From Paenibacillus sp. sptzw28 (GTDB lineage Bacteria; Bacillota; Bacilli; Paenibacillales; Paenibacillaceae), in contig NZ_CP080545.1 in NCBI RefSeq assembly GCF_019550795.1, forward strand, positions 1,321,501-1,385,500: a stretch of DNA of 64,000 nt, written 5' to 3'. Of the stretch, positions 1 through 9,179 are shown one piece after another (position 1 is the first letter of the stretch; each line of letters begins with the position of its first letter). The position numbers were made by a program, and so were the translations under genes. A model generated the notes under the pieces. That model did no database searches. It was not told the origin of the DNA and saw nothing but the letters and a program-made list of their open reading frames with translations.

Positions 1-598
1 TGCCGTTCACACTGAATACGATGTCTGACGGAAAGTCGTCATTGTACCCCGGCGCTTCGGAACTGAGCTCCATAATGAACTGCAGCTCGCTGAACCGCTG
101 GTTTGGCTTAAGGTAATTCGGGATTCGATATTCCAAAAAGCCTTTGGTAAGCCAAACGATGCCTGCATTAATATGCTCGGGATCGGCGAAATAACGCGGG
201 TTGTCGAACTCGCCCACAATGCTGTCTTTAGTTGCCAGCCCGCAGGTCGCTTCCGCATGATAATCGCAATAATGGCCGACCTTTAACTCGACCTCATACA
301 CGTTGGACTGACCAGTGTTCTTATTCCGAAGATTCACGGTAAGGATGTCTTCATTCAAATAACATATTTTTTGGATGCCGTGTCGTCCGACTGCGGTTGT
401 GATGTCAATTAATCCGCTTTCCTCCAGCTTCTTGATATGCATCGTGATCGCGCCATTCGTCAGACCGAGCTTCTCAGCAATTTCATTGAGATTCAAGCTG
501 TCATACTCGGTCAGCAGTTCCAGGATTTCGATCCGGATTTCGGAACTTAACGCCTTGAAAATACTTAATCCCGATCGGAGCTCTTTTATGTGAATCAT
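1..598 (-). CDS. ArsR-like winged-helix transcriptional regulator (C-terminus cut by window edge)
   Basis: The frame is open from an ATG at 598 to the left edge, giving about 199 codons without a stop. The ribosome binding site AGAGAGG lies just upstream on the minus strand. Residues about 10-75 form a winged helix-turn-helix typical of ArsR-like proteins (ALSSEIRIEILELL, then LNEIAEKLGLTNGAITMHIKKLEESGLI). The longer C-terminal part has two cysteines and a histidine (HYCDYHAEATC) and is probably a sensor domain; I do not recognise it. The gene is divergent from a sugar importer (1000-4171), so regulation of that operon is the natural inference. An AT-rich TATTATATAATA palindrome near 640-650 overlaps its own likely -10 region and could be an operator. 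Confidence 0.8.
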   Translation of the reverse strand, partial: MIHIKELRSGLSIFKALSSEIRIEILELLTEYDSLNLNEIAEKLGLTNGAITMHIKKLEESGLIDITTAVGRHGIQKICYLNEDILTVNLRNKNTGQSNVYEVELKVGHYCDYHAEATCGLATKDSIVGEFDNPRYFADPEHINAGIVWLTKGFLEYRIPNYLKPNQRFSELQFIMELSSEAPGYNDDFPSDIVFSVNG

Positions 599-835
599 GA
601 GGTATGCATCCTCTCTGGTAATAATTGTTTTAGATTATTATATAATAAACAGTGAGTACTGAGAAGAGAAAGGTTAAAATATAAGATTTTAAGTGAAATT
701 AGTGCAATGCAAGGCAAGAAATTTCGCTTATGCGTTATTGGACACCCTTGGTTTTCCAGCCGCAAGCTGAGAAAGCCTCTTTATATTTTAAACTAATATA
801 AATAAAATAAATTAAGAAAGCGCATACATTTAATA

Positions 836-864
836 TTGACAAAGAAAATAAGGGTAATTATGAT
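836..864 (+). promoter_or_regulatory. Sigma-A type promoter of the 1000-4171 importer operon
   Basis: A perfect -35 TTGACA (836-841), a 17-nt spacer and -10 TATGAT (859-864; 5/6 to consensus) precede the binding-protein gene by about 135 nt. Just upstream, 815-828 (AGAAAGCGCATACA) resembles a CcpA cre site with two mismatches, so catabolite repression is possible but unproven. The remainder of the 599-999 gap is AT-rich and holds no convincing gene. Confidence 0.7.
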
Positions 865-999
865 AATGATATAAAACATTTTAAATAAATATAAACTAAA
901 CACTTACAACAGGTTCCGACCACCAAGTTTACTATCTTCAGCGGCTTCAATCTCGAAAGAGATTAAGTATATAACCTGATGGAACAAGGGGGAAACGAA

Positions 1000-2310
1000 G
1001 TGAAAAAGCATCTGCTTGCGGTACTTTCTCTTCTGGTCGTACTTATGGTGTTTCTGTCGGCATGTTCAGGCAATCAGACTGAGCAGCCGGGCGAGAAGGG
1101 CCAGGGTAATGGCAAAGCTGTCAAGCTTCAGCTGTGGACTTTCAACGAGCTTCATCAAAAATTCTACGAAGAAATGGCCAAGCGCTGGAACTCATCCAAT
1201 CCGGACAGGCAAATCCAGCTCGCTGCCAATACTTTTCCCTACGACGATATGCACAATAAGCTTCTCATCGCGCTTCAATCCGGCACTGGCGCCCCGGACC
1301 TCGCGGATATCGAGCTCAATAAGTTTCCGAACTTCTTGAAAGGCGAGCCGCAGCTTCTCCCATTGAACGATATCGTTGAACCGGAGTTATCCAATCTGGT
1401 TAAATCGAGACTCGATATTTACGCCAAAGACGGCAGCTACTACGGCATTGATTTCCACGTCGGCGCAGCAGTCATCTACTACAACAAGGAGATCCTGGAT
1501 AAAGCAGGCGTCAACCCGGACGATATAAGGACATGGGCGGATTTTGAGGAGGCGGGCAAGCAGGTTCTCGCGAAAACCGGCGTCCCGATGACTACACTGG
1601 AAACCGCAGATATGTGGTCTCTCTGGCCTCAAGTATCCCAGGCACCGGGTAATGATGACTTCCAAACAGCCGACGGGCAGTTGAACCTGACAAGCCCAAT
1701 CGTTCTGGAACCTCTGAAATGGCAGCAAAATCTGCTTAATCAGAAGATCGCGATCCCGGTACCGGGAGGCAATCACCATACGGAGGAATATTACGGTCTA
1801 ATGAACAGCGGGGGTTCCGCTTCCGTCTGGATGCCGATGTGGTACATGGGCCGCTTCACTGATTATATGCCTGACCTGAAAGGCAAGATGGTGATCAAAC
1901 CGATGCCTGCCTGGAAAGCCGGCGATCCACGTTCTGCCGGGATGGGCGGTACGGGTACGGCTGTAACGAAGACGACGCAAAATGCTGAGTTGGCTAAAGC
2001 CTTCCTGGCCTTCTGCAAACTGAGCAAGGAAGGCAACATTGAAATCTGGAAGCAGCTCGGCTTCGATCCGCTTCGTTCCGATGTGTGGACGGATCCTGCG
2101 CTTAGCGAGCCGAACAAATTCACCGATTATTTCGGACCCGGCATCTTCGATATTCTATCGGAGGTAAAAGATGAGATTGAAGGTGTAAATATCAACGAGA
2201 AAACACCGACGATCTCCGATGCCTTCAAGACATCGATTCTAGTACGAACGCTCCTTGATAAGGAAGACCCTGCTAAAGTGCTTCAAGACGCTGCCGGTCA
2301 GCTGAAGTAA
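1000..2310 (+). CDS. ABC transporter substrate-binding lipoprotein (carbohydrate, CUT1)
   Basis: Extracellular solute-binding protein of family 1, about 436 aa. The GTG at 1000 is preferred over the in-frame ATG at 979 because AAGGGGGA (986-993) sits 6-7 nt before it and the protein then begins with a normal KKHLL signal. A hydrophobic signal peptide ends in a lipobox (LSAC), so the mature protein is lipid-anchored outside the membrane. Mid-protein features such as GIDFHVGAAVIYYNKEILDKAGV and GMGGTGTAVTKTTQNAELAKAFL are typical of sugar-binding proteins of this family. Two MalF/MalG-type permease genes follow on the same strand. No ATPase gene is present, so a shared MsmX-like ATPase is inferred. 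The ligand cannot be read from the sequence. Confidence 0.9.
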   Translation: MKKHLLAVLSLLVVLMVFLSACSGNQTEQPGEKGQGNGKAVKLQLWTFNELHQKFYEEMAKRWNSSNPDRQIQLAANTFPYDDMHNKLLIALQSGTGAPDLADIELNKFPNFLKGEPQLLPLNDIVEPELSNLVKSRLDIYAKDGSYYGIDFHVGAAVIYYNKEILDKAGVNPDDIRTWADFEEAGKQVLAKTGVPMTTLETADMWSLWPQVSQAPGNDDFQTADGQLNLTSPIVLEPLKWQQNLLNQKIAIPVPGGNHHTEEYYGLMNSGGSASVWMPMWYMGRFTDYMPDLKGKMVIKPMPAWKAGDPRSAGMGGTGTAVTKTTQNAELAKAFLAFCKLSKEGNIEIWKQLGFDPLRSDVWTDPALSEPNKFTDYFGPGIFDILSEVKDEIEGVNINEKTPTISDAFKTSILVRTLLDKEDPAKVLQDAAGQLK

Positions 2311-2320
2311 CAGATGCTTT

Positions 2321-2356
2321 CAAGGTATCACCAACCTGGAGGCTGGTGATACCTTG
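2321..2356 (+). promoter_or_regulatory. Intercistronic hairpin between binding protein and permease genes
   Basis: Arms 2321-2333 and 2344-2356 (CAAGGTATCACCA / TGGTGATACCTTG) are perfectly complementary over 13 bp, with two further C-G pairs inside. No T-run follows, so it is not a standard terminator. In binding-protein operons such hairpins usually protect the upstream mRNA and lower permease expression; that role is inferred here. Confidence 0.75.
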
Positions 2357-2377
2357 CTTTCGAAAGGAGGACCAGTA

Positions 2378-3319
2378 ATGGCACATCATTCACAGGTTTC
2401 GGCAGCAAGCGCCGAGAAACCGAAAGCTTCGGCAATGGCCGGACTGCTGTATAACCGGAAGATAACCCCTTACCTTTTTGTCCTGCCATTCCTGCTATCT
2501 TTTGCCGTTTTCTTCGCCTACCCGGTACTATCCGCCATCAATATGAGCTTTCAGTCGGTACTGCCGGGACAGGTCAAATATATCGGATTGGCCAATTACA
2601 AGGATCTTTGGAATCCTACTTTTTTGAAGGCGATTATCAACAGCACCAAATACACCTTTTATTCCATTATGATCCTCATCCCGATTCCATTGATCCTGGC
2701 CGTTTTCTTAAACTCTAAGGTGATGGTGGCCAGGAACTTTTTCCGCTCTACCCTCTTTATTCCGGCGCTCACTTCCGTTGTAGTGGCAGGTACGATATTC
2801 CGGCTTGCCTTCGGTGAACTGGAAGGTTCACTTATGAACACGATCATCACATCACTCGGCTTCGAGAAGCAGCGTTGGCTCGGCAAGGAGCACCTGGCGA
2901 TGTTTACGCTTGTCATACTTGCGTCCTGGCGCTGGATCGGCATCAATTTGCTGTATTTCCTGGCAGGGCTGCAGAACATCCCGAAAGAATTGTATGAGTC
3001 TGCGGAAATCGACGGCGCATCCAAGTGGGATAAATTTGCCCGGATTACGGTTCCGCTGCTCAAACCCATCTCGATTTATGTGTTTACAATAAGCATTTAC
3101 GGCGGATATTCCATGTTTACAGAGAGCTTCATGCTCTGGAACGGCAACCGCTCACCGAATGACATCGGGCTTACCATCGTCGGCTACCTGTACCGGAACG
3201 GCCTCGAGCAGAACAATCTGGGCTTAGGCTCGGCCGTTGGTATCGCGCTGCTTGCCGCTATGTTTATCATTACGATCCTGCAGCTTAAACTATTCGGTAT
3301 GTTCAAGAAGGAGGAGTAG
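2378..3319 (+). CDS. Carbohydrate ABC transporter permease, MalF type
   Basis: Membrane subunit of the CUT1 importer, about 313 aa with six predicted hydrophobic segments. The start is the ATG at 2378, preceded by AAAGGAGG (2363-2370); the upstream in-frame TTG has no such site. The cytoplasmic EAA loop that docks the ATPase is seen as LYESAEIDGASKWDKFARITVPLLKP near residues 205-230. It sits between the binding-protein gene (after a hairpin) and the second permease 3 nt downstream, so the three genes form one operon. The N-terminal ~25 residues are cytoplasmic and Ala/Ser/Lys rich. Confidence 0.9.
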   Translation: MAHHSQVSAASAEKPKASAMAGLLYNRKITPYLFVLPFLLSFAVFFAYPVLSAINMSFQSVLPGQVKYIGLANYKDLWNPTFLKAIINSTKYTFYSIMILIPIPLILAVFLNSKVMVARNFFRSTLFIPALTSVVVAGTIFRLAFGELEGSLMNTIITSLGFEKQRWLGKEHLAMFTLVILASWRWIGINLLYFLAGLQNIPKELYESAEIDGASKWDKFARITVPLLKPISIYVFTISIYGGYSMFTESFMLWNGNRSPNDIGLTIVGYLYRNGLEQNNLGLGSAVGIALLAAMFIITILQLKLFGMFKKEE

Positions 3320-3322
3320 CCC

Positions 3323-4171
3323 ATGGAGACGGCAGAGAAAACCAAATGGTCGTTAAATACCATATTGCTTCTTCTCCTGTTTATCGTCTTTGCGGCGTTC
3401 GCGTTGTTCCCGCTTGTCACACTCGCGATCGCCTCCTTCAAGCCGGCGCAGGAGCTGATGCGGTTCGGGCTCAACCTCAAGCTGAGTCCGGAAATCTTTT
3501 CGTTCAAAAACTATGTCTATTTGTTTTCCGGTGAATCGCTGTACTTGACCTGGTATAAGAACAGCTTGGTAATTACGGCTGTTTTTACCATCCTCTGCAT
3601 GCTGTTTTCTTCCATGGTCGGCTATGGATTGGCCGTTTATAATTTTAAATTCCGCAACCTTATCTTTGCGCTCGTGCTGGTGACGATGATGGTTCCGATC
3701 GAAATTATCATGCTCCCCCTCTACAAGCTATCCATTAATTTGAAGCTGATCAATACCATGTGGGGCGTGATCCTGCCGTTCGTCGCAGCGCCGCTGCCGA
3801 TCTTCTTCTTCAGGCAGTATGCGGGCGGGCTGCCGAGGGATTTTCTGGATGCTGCGCGCGTTGACGGCACGACCGAGTTCGGAATCTATTTCCGGATCAT
3901 GATGCCGCTTATGGCACCGGCGTTCTCTTCGATGGCGATCCTGCAGGCACTATTCTGCTGGAACAACTTCCTGTGGCCGCTAATCGTTCTGCGTACGACC
4001 GAGCAGCTGACGATCCCAATCGGATTGGCCACGCTGCTTACGCCGTACGGCAATAACTTTGACATGCTCATTTCAGGTGCCGTTATGGCCATCATTCCGA
4101 TTCTGATCGTGTTCCTTTTCTTTCAGAAATATTTTATCGAAGGCATGACAGCCGGAGGCGTGAAAGGATAA
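3323..4171 (+). CDS. Carbohydrate ABC transporter permease, MalG type
   Basis: Second membrane subunit of the importer, 282 aa with six predicted membrane segments. AGGAGG lies 8-13 nt before the ATG. The EAA motif appears as DFLDAARVDGTTEFGIYFRIMMPLM, and the C-terminus IEGMTAGGVKG is the classic MalG-type ending. It follows the MalF-type gene by 3 nt and closes the operon before the hairpin at 4198-4237. Family assignment is secure; the transported sugar is unknown. Confidence 0.9.
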   Translation: METAEKTKWSLNTILLLLLFIVFAAFALFPLVTLAIASFKPAQELMRFGLNLKLSPEIFSFKNYVYLFSGESLYLTWYKNSLVITAVFTILCMLFSSMVGYGLAVYNFKFRNLIFALVLVTMMVPIEIIMLPLYKLSINLKLINTMWGVILPFVAAPLPIFFFRQYAGGLPRDFLDAARVDGTTEFGIYFRIMMPLMAPAFSSMAILQALFCWNNFLWPLIVLRTTEQLTIPIGLATLLTPYGNNFDMLISGAVMAIIPILIVFLFFQKYFIEGMTAGGVKG

Positions 4172-4197
4172 GGATCAAATTATCTGCGGCAAAAAGG

Positions 4198-4237
4198 GGC
4201 TGTCCCGAAAGCCATAATAATGGCTTAAGGGATGGCC
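4198..4237 (+). terminator. Probable terminator of the first importer operon
   Basis: A long imperfect hairpin (GGCTGTCCCGAAAGCCAT paired with ATGGCTTAAGGGATGGCC) starts 27 nt after the last permease gene. It lacks a good T-run on the plus strand; an A-run (4191-4195) precedes it, so it may serve the convergent minus-strand hydrolase gene as well. Confidence 0.5.
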
Positions 4238-4263
4238 TCAGACCGTTTCCGCCCGCTTCGCCA

Positions 4264-5028
4264 CTAACGTTGCATATTTCTGACTGTATGTATACATTCA
4301 CGTATTGCCCTTAATACAATTTCCGGTTCTGAGAGTTGGGGGAAATGTCCGCTGCTGTCCGCAATGAGGTGGGTGCCGCGTTGATTTAACCGTACGAAAT
4401 CCAATTGGTTTTCTTTTCGGATTGCAAAGGCGCTTTCCGGCATCATCGGCGGTTTTTTACCCCCGGATACCACAAATAGAGGAACCTCGGGAAAAGGAGC
4501 GGATTGCGCTAATTGGTTAATTGTTTCTTCTACATAATGAACCTCATTCCATTTTCGATGCGGCGAGAAGGAATCGAAGATTCCAAGCAGTTGATTGAGG
4601 CGTCGAATGAAAGGGGGTTGGGTCTCATTGATGGTGAGATCCTTCGGATGACTGGATTCAAGGAGTACGACGCCAGCTATTTCATCCGAATACTGCCGGG
4701 CGAACAAATTGGCATATAGTCCTCCCAGAGAGTGCCCAACCAGAATATAGGGAGGATTCACCCCGATTTCCCGAAGCAGTTCTCTGAGTGAGTCAACGAC
4801 GGCTTGACCATGCTGGGGGACTGCCGGCTTCTGGCTGCCGCCTACCCCGAACCGGTTATAGGCCACAACCGTGGACTGCTCGGCAATCTCATGAAAAATT
4901 TTAAACCATCCCTCGATGGGGCCGCTTCCGCCGTTGATGAGAATGACAGCGGGGGTTCCTTCGCCGGATTTAGCATATTCCATTGTCCCGTAAGCTGTCT
5001 GGATTTTGTTTTTGCCGATTGAATTCAT
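4264..5028 (-). CDS. Alpha/beta-fold hydrolase
   Basis: A 254-aa soluble protein with the alpha/beta hydrolase layout: an oxyanion region at INGGSGPIEGWF, the nucleophile elbow GHSLGGLYA (Ser near residue 99), and a C-terminal histidine in SSGHFPQLSEP as the likely catalytic base. The start ATG at 5028 has AGGAAGAGG upstream. There is no signal peptide, so it should be cytoplasmic. The substrate cannot be predicted. It is transcribed toward the importer operon and appears monocistronic. Confidence 0.85.
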   Translation of the reverse strand: MNSIGKNKIQTAYGTMEYAKSGEGTPAVILINGGSGPIEGWFKIFHEIAEQSTVVAYNRFGVGGSQKPAVPQHGQAVVDSLRELLREIGVNPPYILVGHSLGGLYANLFARQYSDEIAGVVLLESSHPKDLTINETQPPFIRRLNQLLGIFDSFSPHRKWNEVHYVEETINQLAQSAPFPEVPLFVVSGGKKPPMMPESAFAIRKENQLDFVRLNQRGTHLIADSSGHFPQLSEPEIVLRAIRECIHTVRNMQR

Positions 5029-5519
5029 CCTACACCTCTTCCTGCTGGTTGCCTTATATTATTTTATACGCATGGCCATTACTCGGGATGCGTTTATTAT
5101 TTGCCGCAAAAAATCGCAATATCGGGACCTTGGGAAAGCCCGGGACACCGACCAGGTACATGGTCAGGGTTCCCAACGCAGCTCGCATGCAGCTTCATCA
5201 CCGGGGAAATTTCGTGTTCCACTCTCTTTCCTTTTACATTTTCCACGTCTTTTTAACTCCTTTTTCGCACGGTTTTAAAATCCGCGTTGTTTTCCTTAAT
5301 TATATTAGGTATCTCTAAATGGACTCTAAACACAATCTAAAAAAAGCATAAAGTAAACTGTAAAAGTATAATCGAACATTATCGCTTCCAACAATGTGAG
5401 AAATCCCTGGAAATTAGGATTATTATAAGTCTATACTTTTTATGGATATTTCTATATCTTATACATGCGGTTCGAAATACAAGAAATGGTGGTGAAACCG
5501 AATTACATACGTCGGTCGG
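5029..5519. other. Intergenic region with AT-rich leader and dispersed 27-nt element
   Basis: No convincing gene. The right half is AT-rich and contains at 5417-5443 a 27-nt sequence repeated exactly at 48197-48223. A 25-codon ORF (5465-5542, MRFEIQEMVVKPNYIRRS...) ends inside the exporter gene but lacks a clear ribosome binding site. Open frames across 4983-5318 on the plus strand have no coding signature. Confidence 0.5.
5417..5443 (+). repeat. Copy 1 of a dispersed 27-nt exact repeat
   Basis: Identical to 48197-48223. The core AAGTCTATACTT is a near-palindrome (10 of 12) and contains TATACT, a possible -10. This copy lies about 77 nt before the exporter gene. A shared operator or promoter is more likely than chance for 27 identical bases in 64 kb. 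The flanking sequence is not conserved. Confidence 0.6.
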
Positions 5520-7262
5520 TTGAAGGTGTTGTTGATCAGTAATTACTTTAAGTGCTTTCGAGATGCCTTATCTATTCTTTATCGAGTTGAACGGCGGCCA
5601 GTAGTAGTCTTGGCTGCAGCTCTACTGGTATCAGTTCCCATCATGCCGGCTGAACTTCTGCTGGTCAAAACCTTGATTGACCGGATTCAAGGATGGACCG
5701 CACCTGATTCGTTGGGGCCTATTCTTCTGGTGGCTGCTTGGTTAGGAGTACTTATGTTTGTGAATAACATTGCTCTGGGAGTGCCGATACCGCTCGCGAT
5801 GACGCGATTGAATGAAATTGGAACCCTAGAGGAACAGCGGATGCTGATGAAAAAAACCTCACTGCTTCCGATAGCGGCCGTTGAATCGCCGAATATTAAG
5901 GATCTGCGGGAACGGGCGGTGCAGGTTTCGCTTTATGAAATTTATAATACAGGCGTTCAAGTCTTACAGATGTCACTGCAGTTAGCCGTATTGATTACAG
6001 TCATGCTCGGATTCGGCCAATGGATTCCGGTAGCTGCCGCTGTTGCGGCCGCACTACTATTAACTTATGTATCCGGTAGAACGGAGGAAAGTCTTGAAGA
6101 TTTGGCGCGAAAACAGACCCCCGATCGCAGATTACTGCAGCATTATGCCGAACTAATGACTGAACGGAACGGAGCCAAAGAAATCCGCTTGTTTGGGCTA
6201 GATCGTTTATTAACTGAAAGGTGGACGCTTTTGATAGAGCAGCAATCCAATGAAACGATGAATGCAGTTCGTTCTTCGGAAATTCGTAAAATTGGACCCG
6301 AGCTGCTGATGGCTCTGCTCGCCGGACTCCTTTTGGCATTGGTTGTAGTATTGCCTGGCGCGAATAAGCTGACTGCCGGAGATTTTGCTCTATTGTTTAT
6401 TGCGTTGACAATGTTGTTATCCCAGCTGCCGGGTTTGATCGGACAAAGTGTTGCTATGCGGAGACTATATATGAAGTGGGAAGATTTCAGAGCTTATCTG
6501 GATCTGGAAGAAGAAGTGAACCTCAAGCCGGCGAATCATTTAATCTCTAACGACTCCCCGGACAGCTTACAATTGCAAGTCCGTGAACTCGGGTTCCGCT
6601 ATCCGGGTGCTAATCGAGACACGTTAAGCGGGATCAGCTTTACAATTCCCCGAGGATGCCGCGCCGCCTTGGTCGGTGAAAACGGTTCGGGAAAATCCAC
6701 CCTGATCAAACTGTTATTGGGCTTTTACCCACCGAATAAAGGGGAAATCATATGGAGTGATTTAAGAAATGTATCCGTAGTGCTCCAGGATTTTACCCGA
6801 ATGTATTTGACTCTCAGGGAAAACGTGGCGCTTGGCAAGCTGACAGAAATCGATCAGGATTTAATCTTGCAAAAGTCACTTCGGTCCGCAGGAAGCAAAT
6901 TCTCTGATTTGAATATGCAGCTCGGCGTGTCATTCGGAGGGGTCGAGCCATCCGGTGGTGAATGGCAGAAGATTGCCACCGCCCGTGCAATACTTAAGGA
7001 TGCGGACTTCGTGTTATTCGATGAGCCCACAGCTGCACTTGATCCTCAAGCAGAGAAGGAAGCATTCGAGTTGTTCTTGCGTGTAACCAAAGGCCGATCA
7101 GCGCTTCTAGTCACACATAGACTAGGGGCAGCGAAGCTGGCGGATTTAATATTTGTCATGAAGGATGGCCAGCTTGTGGAGCAAGGGACGCATGACGAGT
7201 TAATACAGAGAAGCGGCCCTTACCGCCGCATGTTCAACCTACAGGCATCGTGGTATATCTGA
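5520..7262 (+). CDS. ABC exporter half-transporter (permease-ATPase fusion), subunit 1
   Basis: About 580 aa with an N-terminal membrane domain (to about residue 320) and a C-terminal ATPase domain. Walker A GENGSGKST is near residues 386-394, followed by a Q-loop (VVLQDF), Walker B (ADFVLFDEPTAALDP) and an H-loop (LLVTHRLG). The signature is PSGGEWQK rather than LSGGQ, a mild degeneration that in heterodimeric exporters can mark one special site. The start is uncertain: the frame opens after a stop at 5493, and TTG at 5520, GTG at 5526 or TTG at 5532 are the options, none with an ideal ribosome binding site. The next gene encodes a partner of the same type 15 nt away, so a heterodimer is likely. 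The substrate is unknown. Confidence 0.88.
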   Translation: MKVLLISNYFKCFRDALSILYRVERRPVVVLAAALLVSVPIMPAELLLVKTLIDRIQGWTAPDSLGPILLVAAWLGVLMFVNNIALGVPIPLAMTRLNEIGTLEEQRMLMKKTSLLPIAAVESPNIKDLRERAVQVSLYEIYNTGVQVLQMSLQLAVLITVMLGFGQWIPVAAAVAAALLLTYVSGRTEESLEDLARKQTPDRRLLQHYAELMTERNGAKEIRLFGLDRLLTERWTLLIEQQSNETMNAVRSSEIRKIGPELLMALLAGLLLALVVVLPGANKLTAGDFALLFIALTMLLSQLPGLIGQSVAMRRLYMKWEDFRAYLDLEEEVNLKPANHLISNDSPDSLQLQVRELGFRYPGANRDTLSGISFTIPRGCRAALVGENGSGKSTLIKLLLGFYPPNKGEIIWSDLRNVSVVLQDFTRMYLTLRENVALGKLTEIDQDLILQKSLRSAGSKFSDLNMQLGVSFGGVEPSGGEWQKIATARAILKDADFVLFDEPTAALDPQAEKEAFELFLRVTKGRSALLVTHRLGAAKLADLIFVMKDGQLVEQGTHDELIQRSGPYRRMFNLQASWYI

Positions 7263-7277
7263 GGAGGGTGGGAGCGA

Positions 7278-9125
7278 ATGGACAACAATTCCCGTTCAGC
7301 GGTTAGGGGCAGCATCTTTCTCCTAGCTTACCGGATTTGGCGCAGCATGCCCGTCCTGTTACCGGTATGGCTGGGCATTCCTTTATTGCTCGGGGTACTT
7401 ATCGTACCGGTGTTCTCGGCTCAGCGAGCACTCGTCGATTTGTTCATGGGGGGGAGAGCGGGACGAGAATGGGCGGAGCTGCTGCTGCTTGCTTGGTCAC
7501 CTCTTGCAGTAATTACCGGCATATCCTTGCTCCGTGCAGCACTTTCCGCCTTGCATAACGTCGTCGATGCCAGATTTCGGGATCGGGCAACTATGCAAAT
7601 TCAGTCAGAAGTTCATCAAAAGGCGGTTAGTGTACCGCTGGAACGGATGGAACAAGCGGAATACTATGACCGGCTGCAAAGGGCAAAGGGTGTCGCGGGT
7701 ACGGATTTGTTCGGCGTGCTGCACAATGTGATCGCCTTACTCCGTTTGTTGTTCGAGTTTATCGGACTTTTTATTGTGGCGTGGTTAGCTCATCCAATTA
7801 TCGGAGCTTTGCTGATGGTTGTATTCTCCTTATCGTTCGCCGTCCGGTTGGAATCGGATATTGTCGTACGCCGGCTGAACCGTGATTTAACTCAATCGGG
7901 TCGACAGTCCGACTATTTACGAGAAGCCCTGACAAAACCGGAGACTGTGAAAGAAATGAGAATCTTTGGTTCTCTGGACTATCTGATCGGTAAATGGAGC
8001 GGCATCATGCGTGACTCGCTCGCACTGCGCATGGACGCGCGAAGAAGAGAAATTAAACGCGGAATATTCGTATCGTCAGTGCAGATCATAGGATTAATTG
8101 GAGCGGTCGCATGGATGGTGCTGCAGATGAAATCGGGTGAATTTACGGCAGGGACATTTATCATTGTCTTTCTGGCAATGCGGCAAGCATACAGCATTTC
8201 CGGAAGGATGGCGCACCCTACCAGTAAAATATACATCCAGAGCACCAAAGTTTATGATTTGGCCGAGTTTTTGAATGAGAATCAGGAGTCATTGAAGGCT
8301 GAATCGATCTCGACCGTCGATCAAACGGACAAAGAATTGATTCTAAGGGCTAATCAAGCTCCGAAAGAGAACGGCCAGATCATATTCGACAACGTCAACT
8401 ACCGGTATGCCAACGCAGTAAAACCGGCTTTGAGTAATATTTGTCTTACGCTGAACCCCGGCGAGACGGTTGCGCTGGTCGGCGAGAACGGAGCAGGGAA
8501 GTCTACCCTGGTACGGTTACTCCTCGGCTTGTACTGCCCCACTGCCGGCAGGATTACATGGGACGGCGCCGATTACAAGCAACTTAATCCAGTCTTGCTT
8601 CGCCGTTCCATTTCCGCTGTATTCCAGGATTTCGTCCGGTATGAAACAACCTTGCGCGATAATGTCGGCTTCGGGTTACCGGATCATATCCGTAATGACG
8701 CAGCGATACACGGCGCAATGAAGGCGAGCGGGACAGCATATCTGGAAGGATTAACTGGCGGACTTGATGCCAAAATTGGCCTGCTTTCAGCCGGCGGCCG
8801 TGAACTGAGCGGTGGGCAATGGCAGCGGCTGGCCATCGCAAGGGCAGCCTTGCGTGATACGCAACTGCTCGTGCTTGACGAACCGACCGCCGCCCTCGAC
8901 CCGCAGCATGAGACCGAGCTGTATCATTCGTTTCGAGAAATGGCAAAAGGAAAGACTGTGCTGTTCGTCTCGCACCGGCTCGGCTGGGCACGCTTCGCGA
9001 ATCGTATCGTCGTGCTCAAGAATGGAGAGATCGTCGAAGAAGGCTCGCATGAGATGTTACTGGCCGCAGACGGCGCATACGCTGCCATGTTCCGGGCACA
9101 GGCGCAATGGTATCGAGGTGCCTAG
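7278..9125 (+). CDS. ABC exporter half-transporter (permease-ATPase fusion), subunit 2
   Basis: 615 aa with the same domain order as its upstream neighbour. The ATPase domain has canonical motifs: Walker A GENGAGKST, Q-loop (VFQDF), signature LSGGQWQ, Walker B (LLVLDEPTAALDP) and H-loop (LFVSHRLG). GAGGAGGG (7261-7268) precedes the ATG. The paired arrangement with one canonical and one altered signature is typical of heterodimeric exporters of lipids, drugs or peptides. No peptide-modification genes are adjacent, so the exported substrate is open. Confidence 0.9.
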   Translation: MDNNSRSAVRGSIFLLAYRIWRSMPVLLPVWLGIPLLLGVLIVPVFSAQRALVDLFMGGRAGREWAELLLLAWSPLAVITGISLLRAALSALHNVVDARFRDRATMQIQSEVHQKAVSVPLERMEQAEYYDRLQRAKGVAGTDLFGVLHNVIALLRLLFEFIGLFIVAWLAHPIIGALLMVVFSLSFAVRLESDIVVRRLNRDLTQSGRQSDYLREALTKPETVKEMRIFGSLDYLIGKWSGIMRDSLALRMDARRREIKRGIFVSSVQIIGLIGAVAWMVLQMKSGEFTAGTFIIVFLAMRQAYSISGRMAHPTSKIYIQSTKVYDLAEFLNENQESLKAESISTVDQTDKELILRANQAPKENGQIIFDNVNYRYANAVKPALSNICLTLNPGETVALVGENGAGKSTLVRLLLGLYCPTAGRITWDGADYKQLNPVLLRRSISAVFQDFVRYETTLRDNVGFGLPDHIRNDAAIHGAMKASGTAYLEGLTGGLDAKIGLLSAGGRELSGGQWQRLAIARAALRDTQLLVLDEPTAALDPQHETELYHSFREMAKGKTVLFVSHRLGWARFANRIVVLKNGEIVEEGSHEMLLAADGAYAAMFRAQAQWYRGA

Positions 9126-9179
9126 CAAATGGAGGAAACGAAACGACTTTAACTTTTGTCGCAACGCGGCTTGGAAACC

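Noticed and set aside
375..593. Plus-strand 72-codon ORF
   Set aside because: Antisense to the ArsR-like regulator, which has clear helix-turn-helix sequence.
4983..5318. 111-codon plus-strand ORF between hydrolase and exporter
   Set aside because: It begins inside the minus-strand hydrolase gene, lacks a ribosome binding site and has no recognisable sequence.
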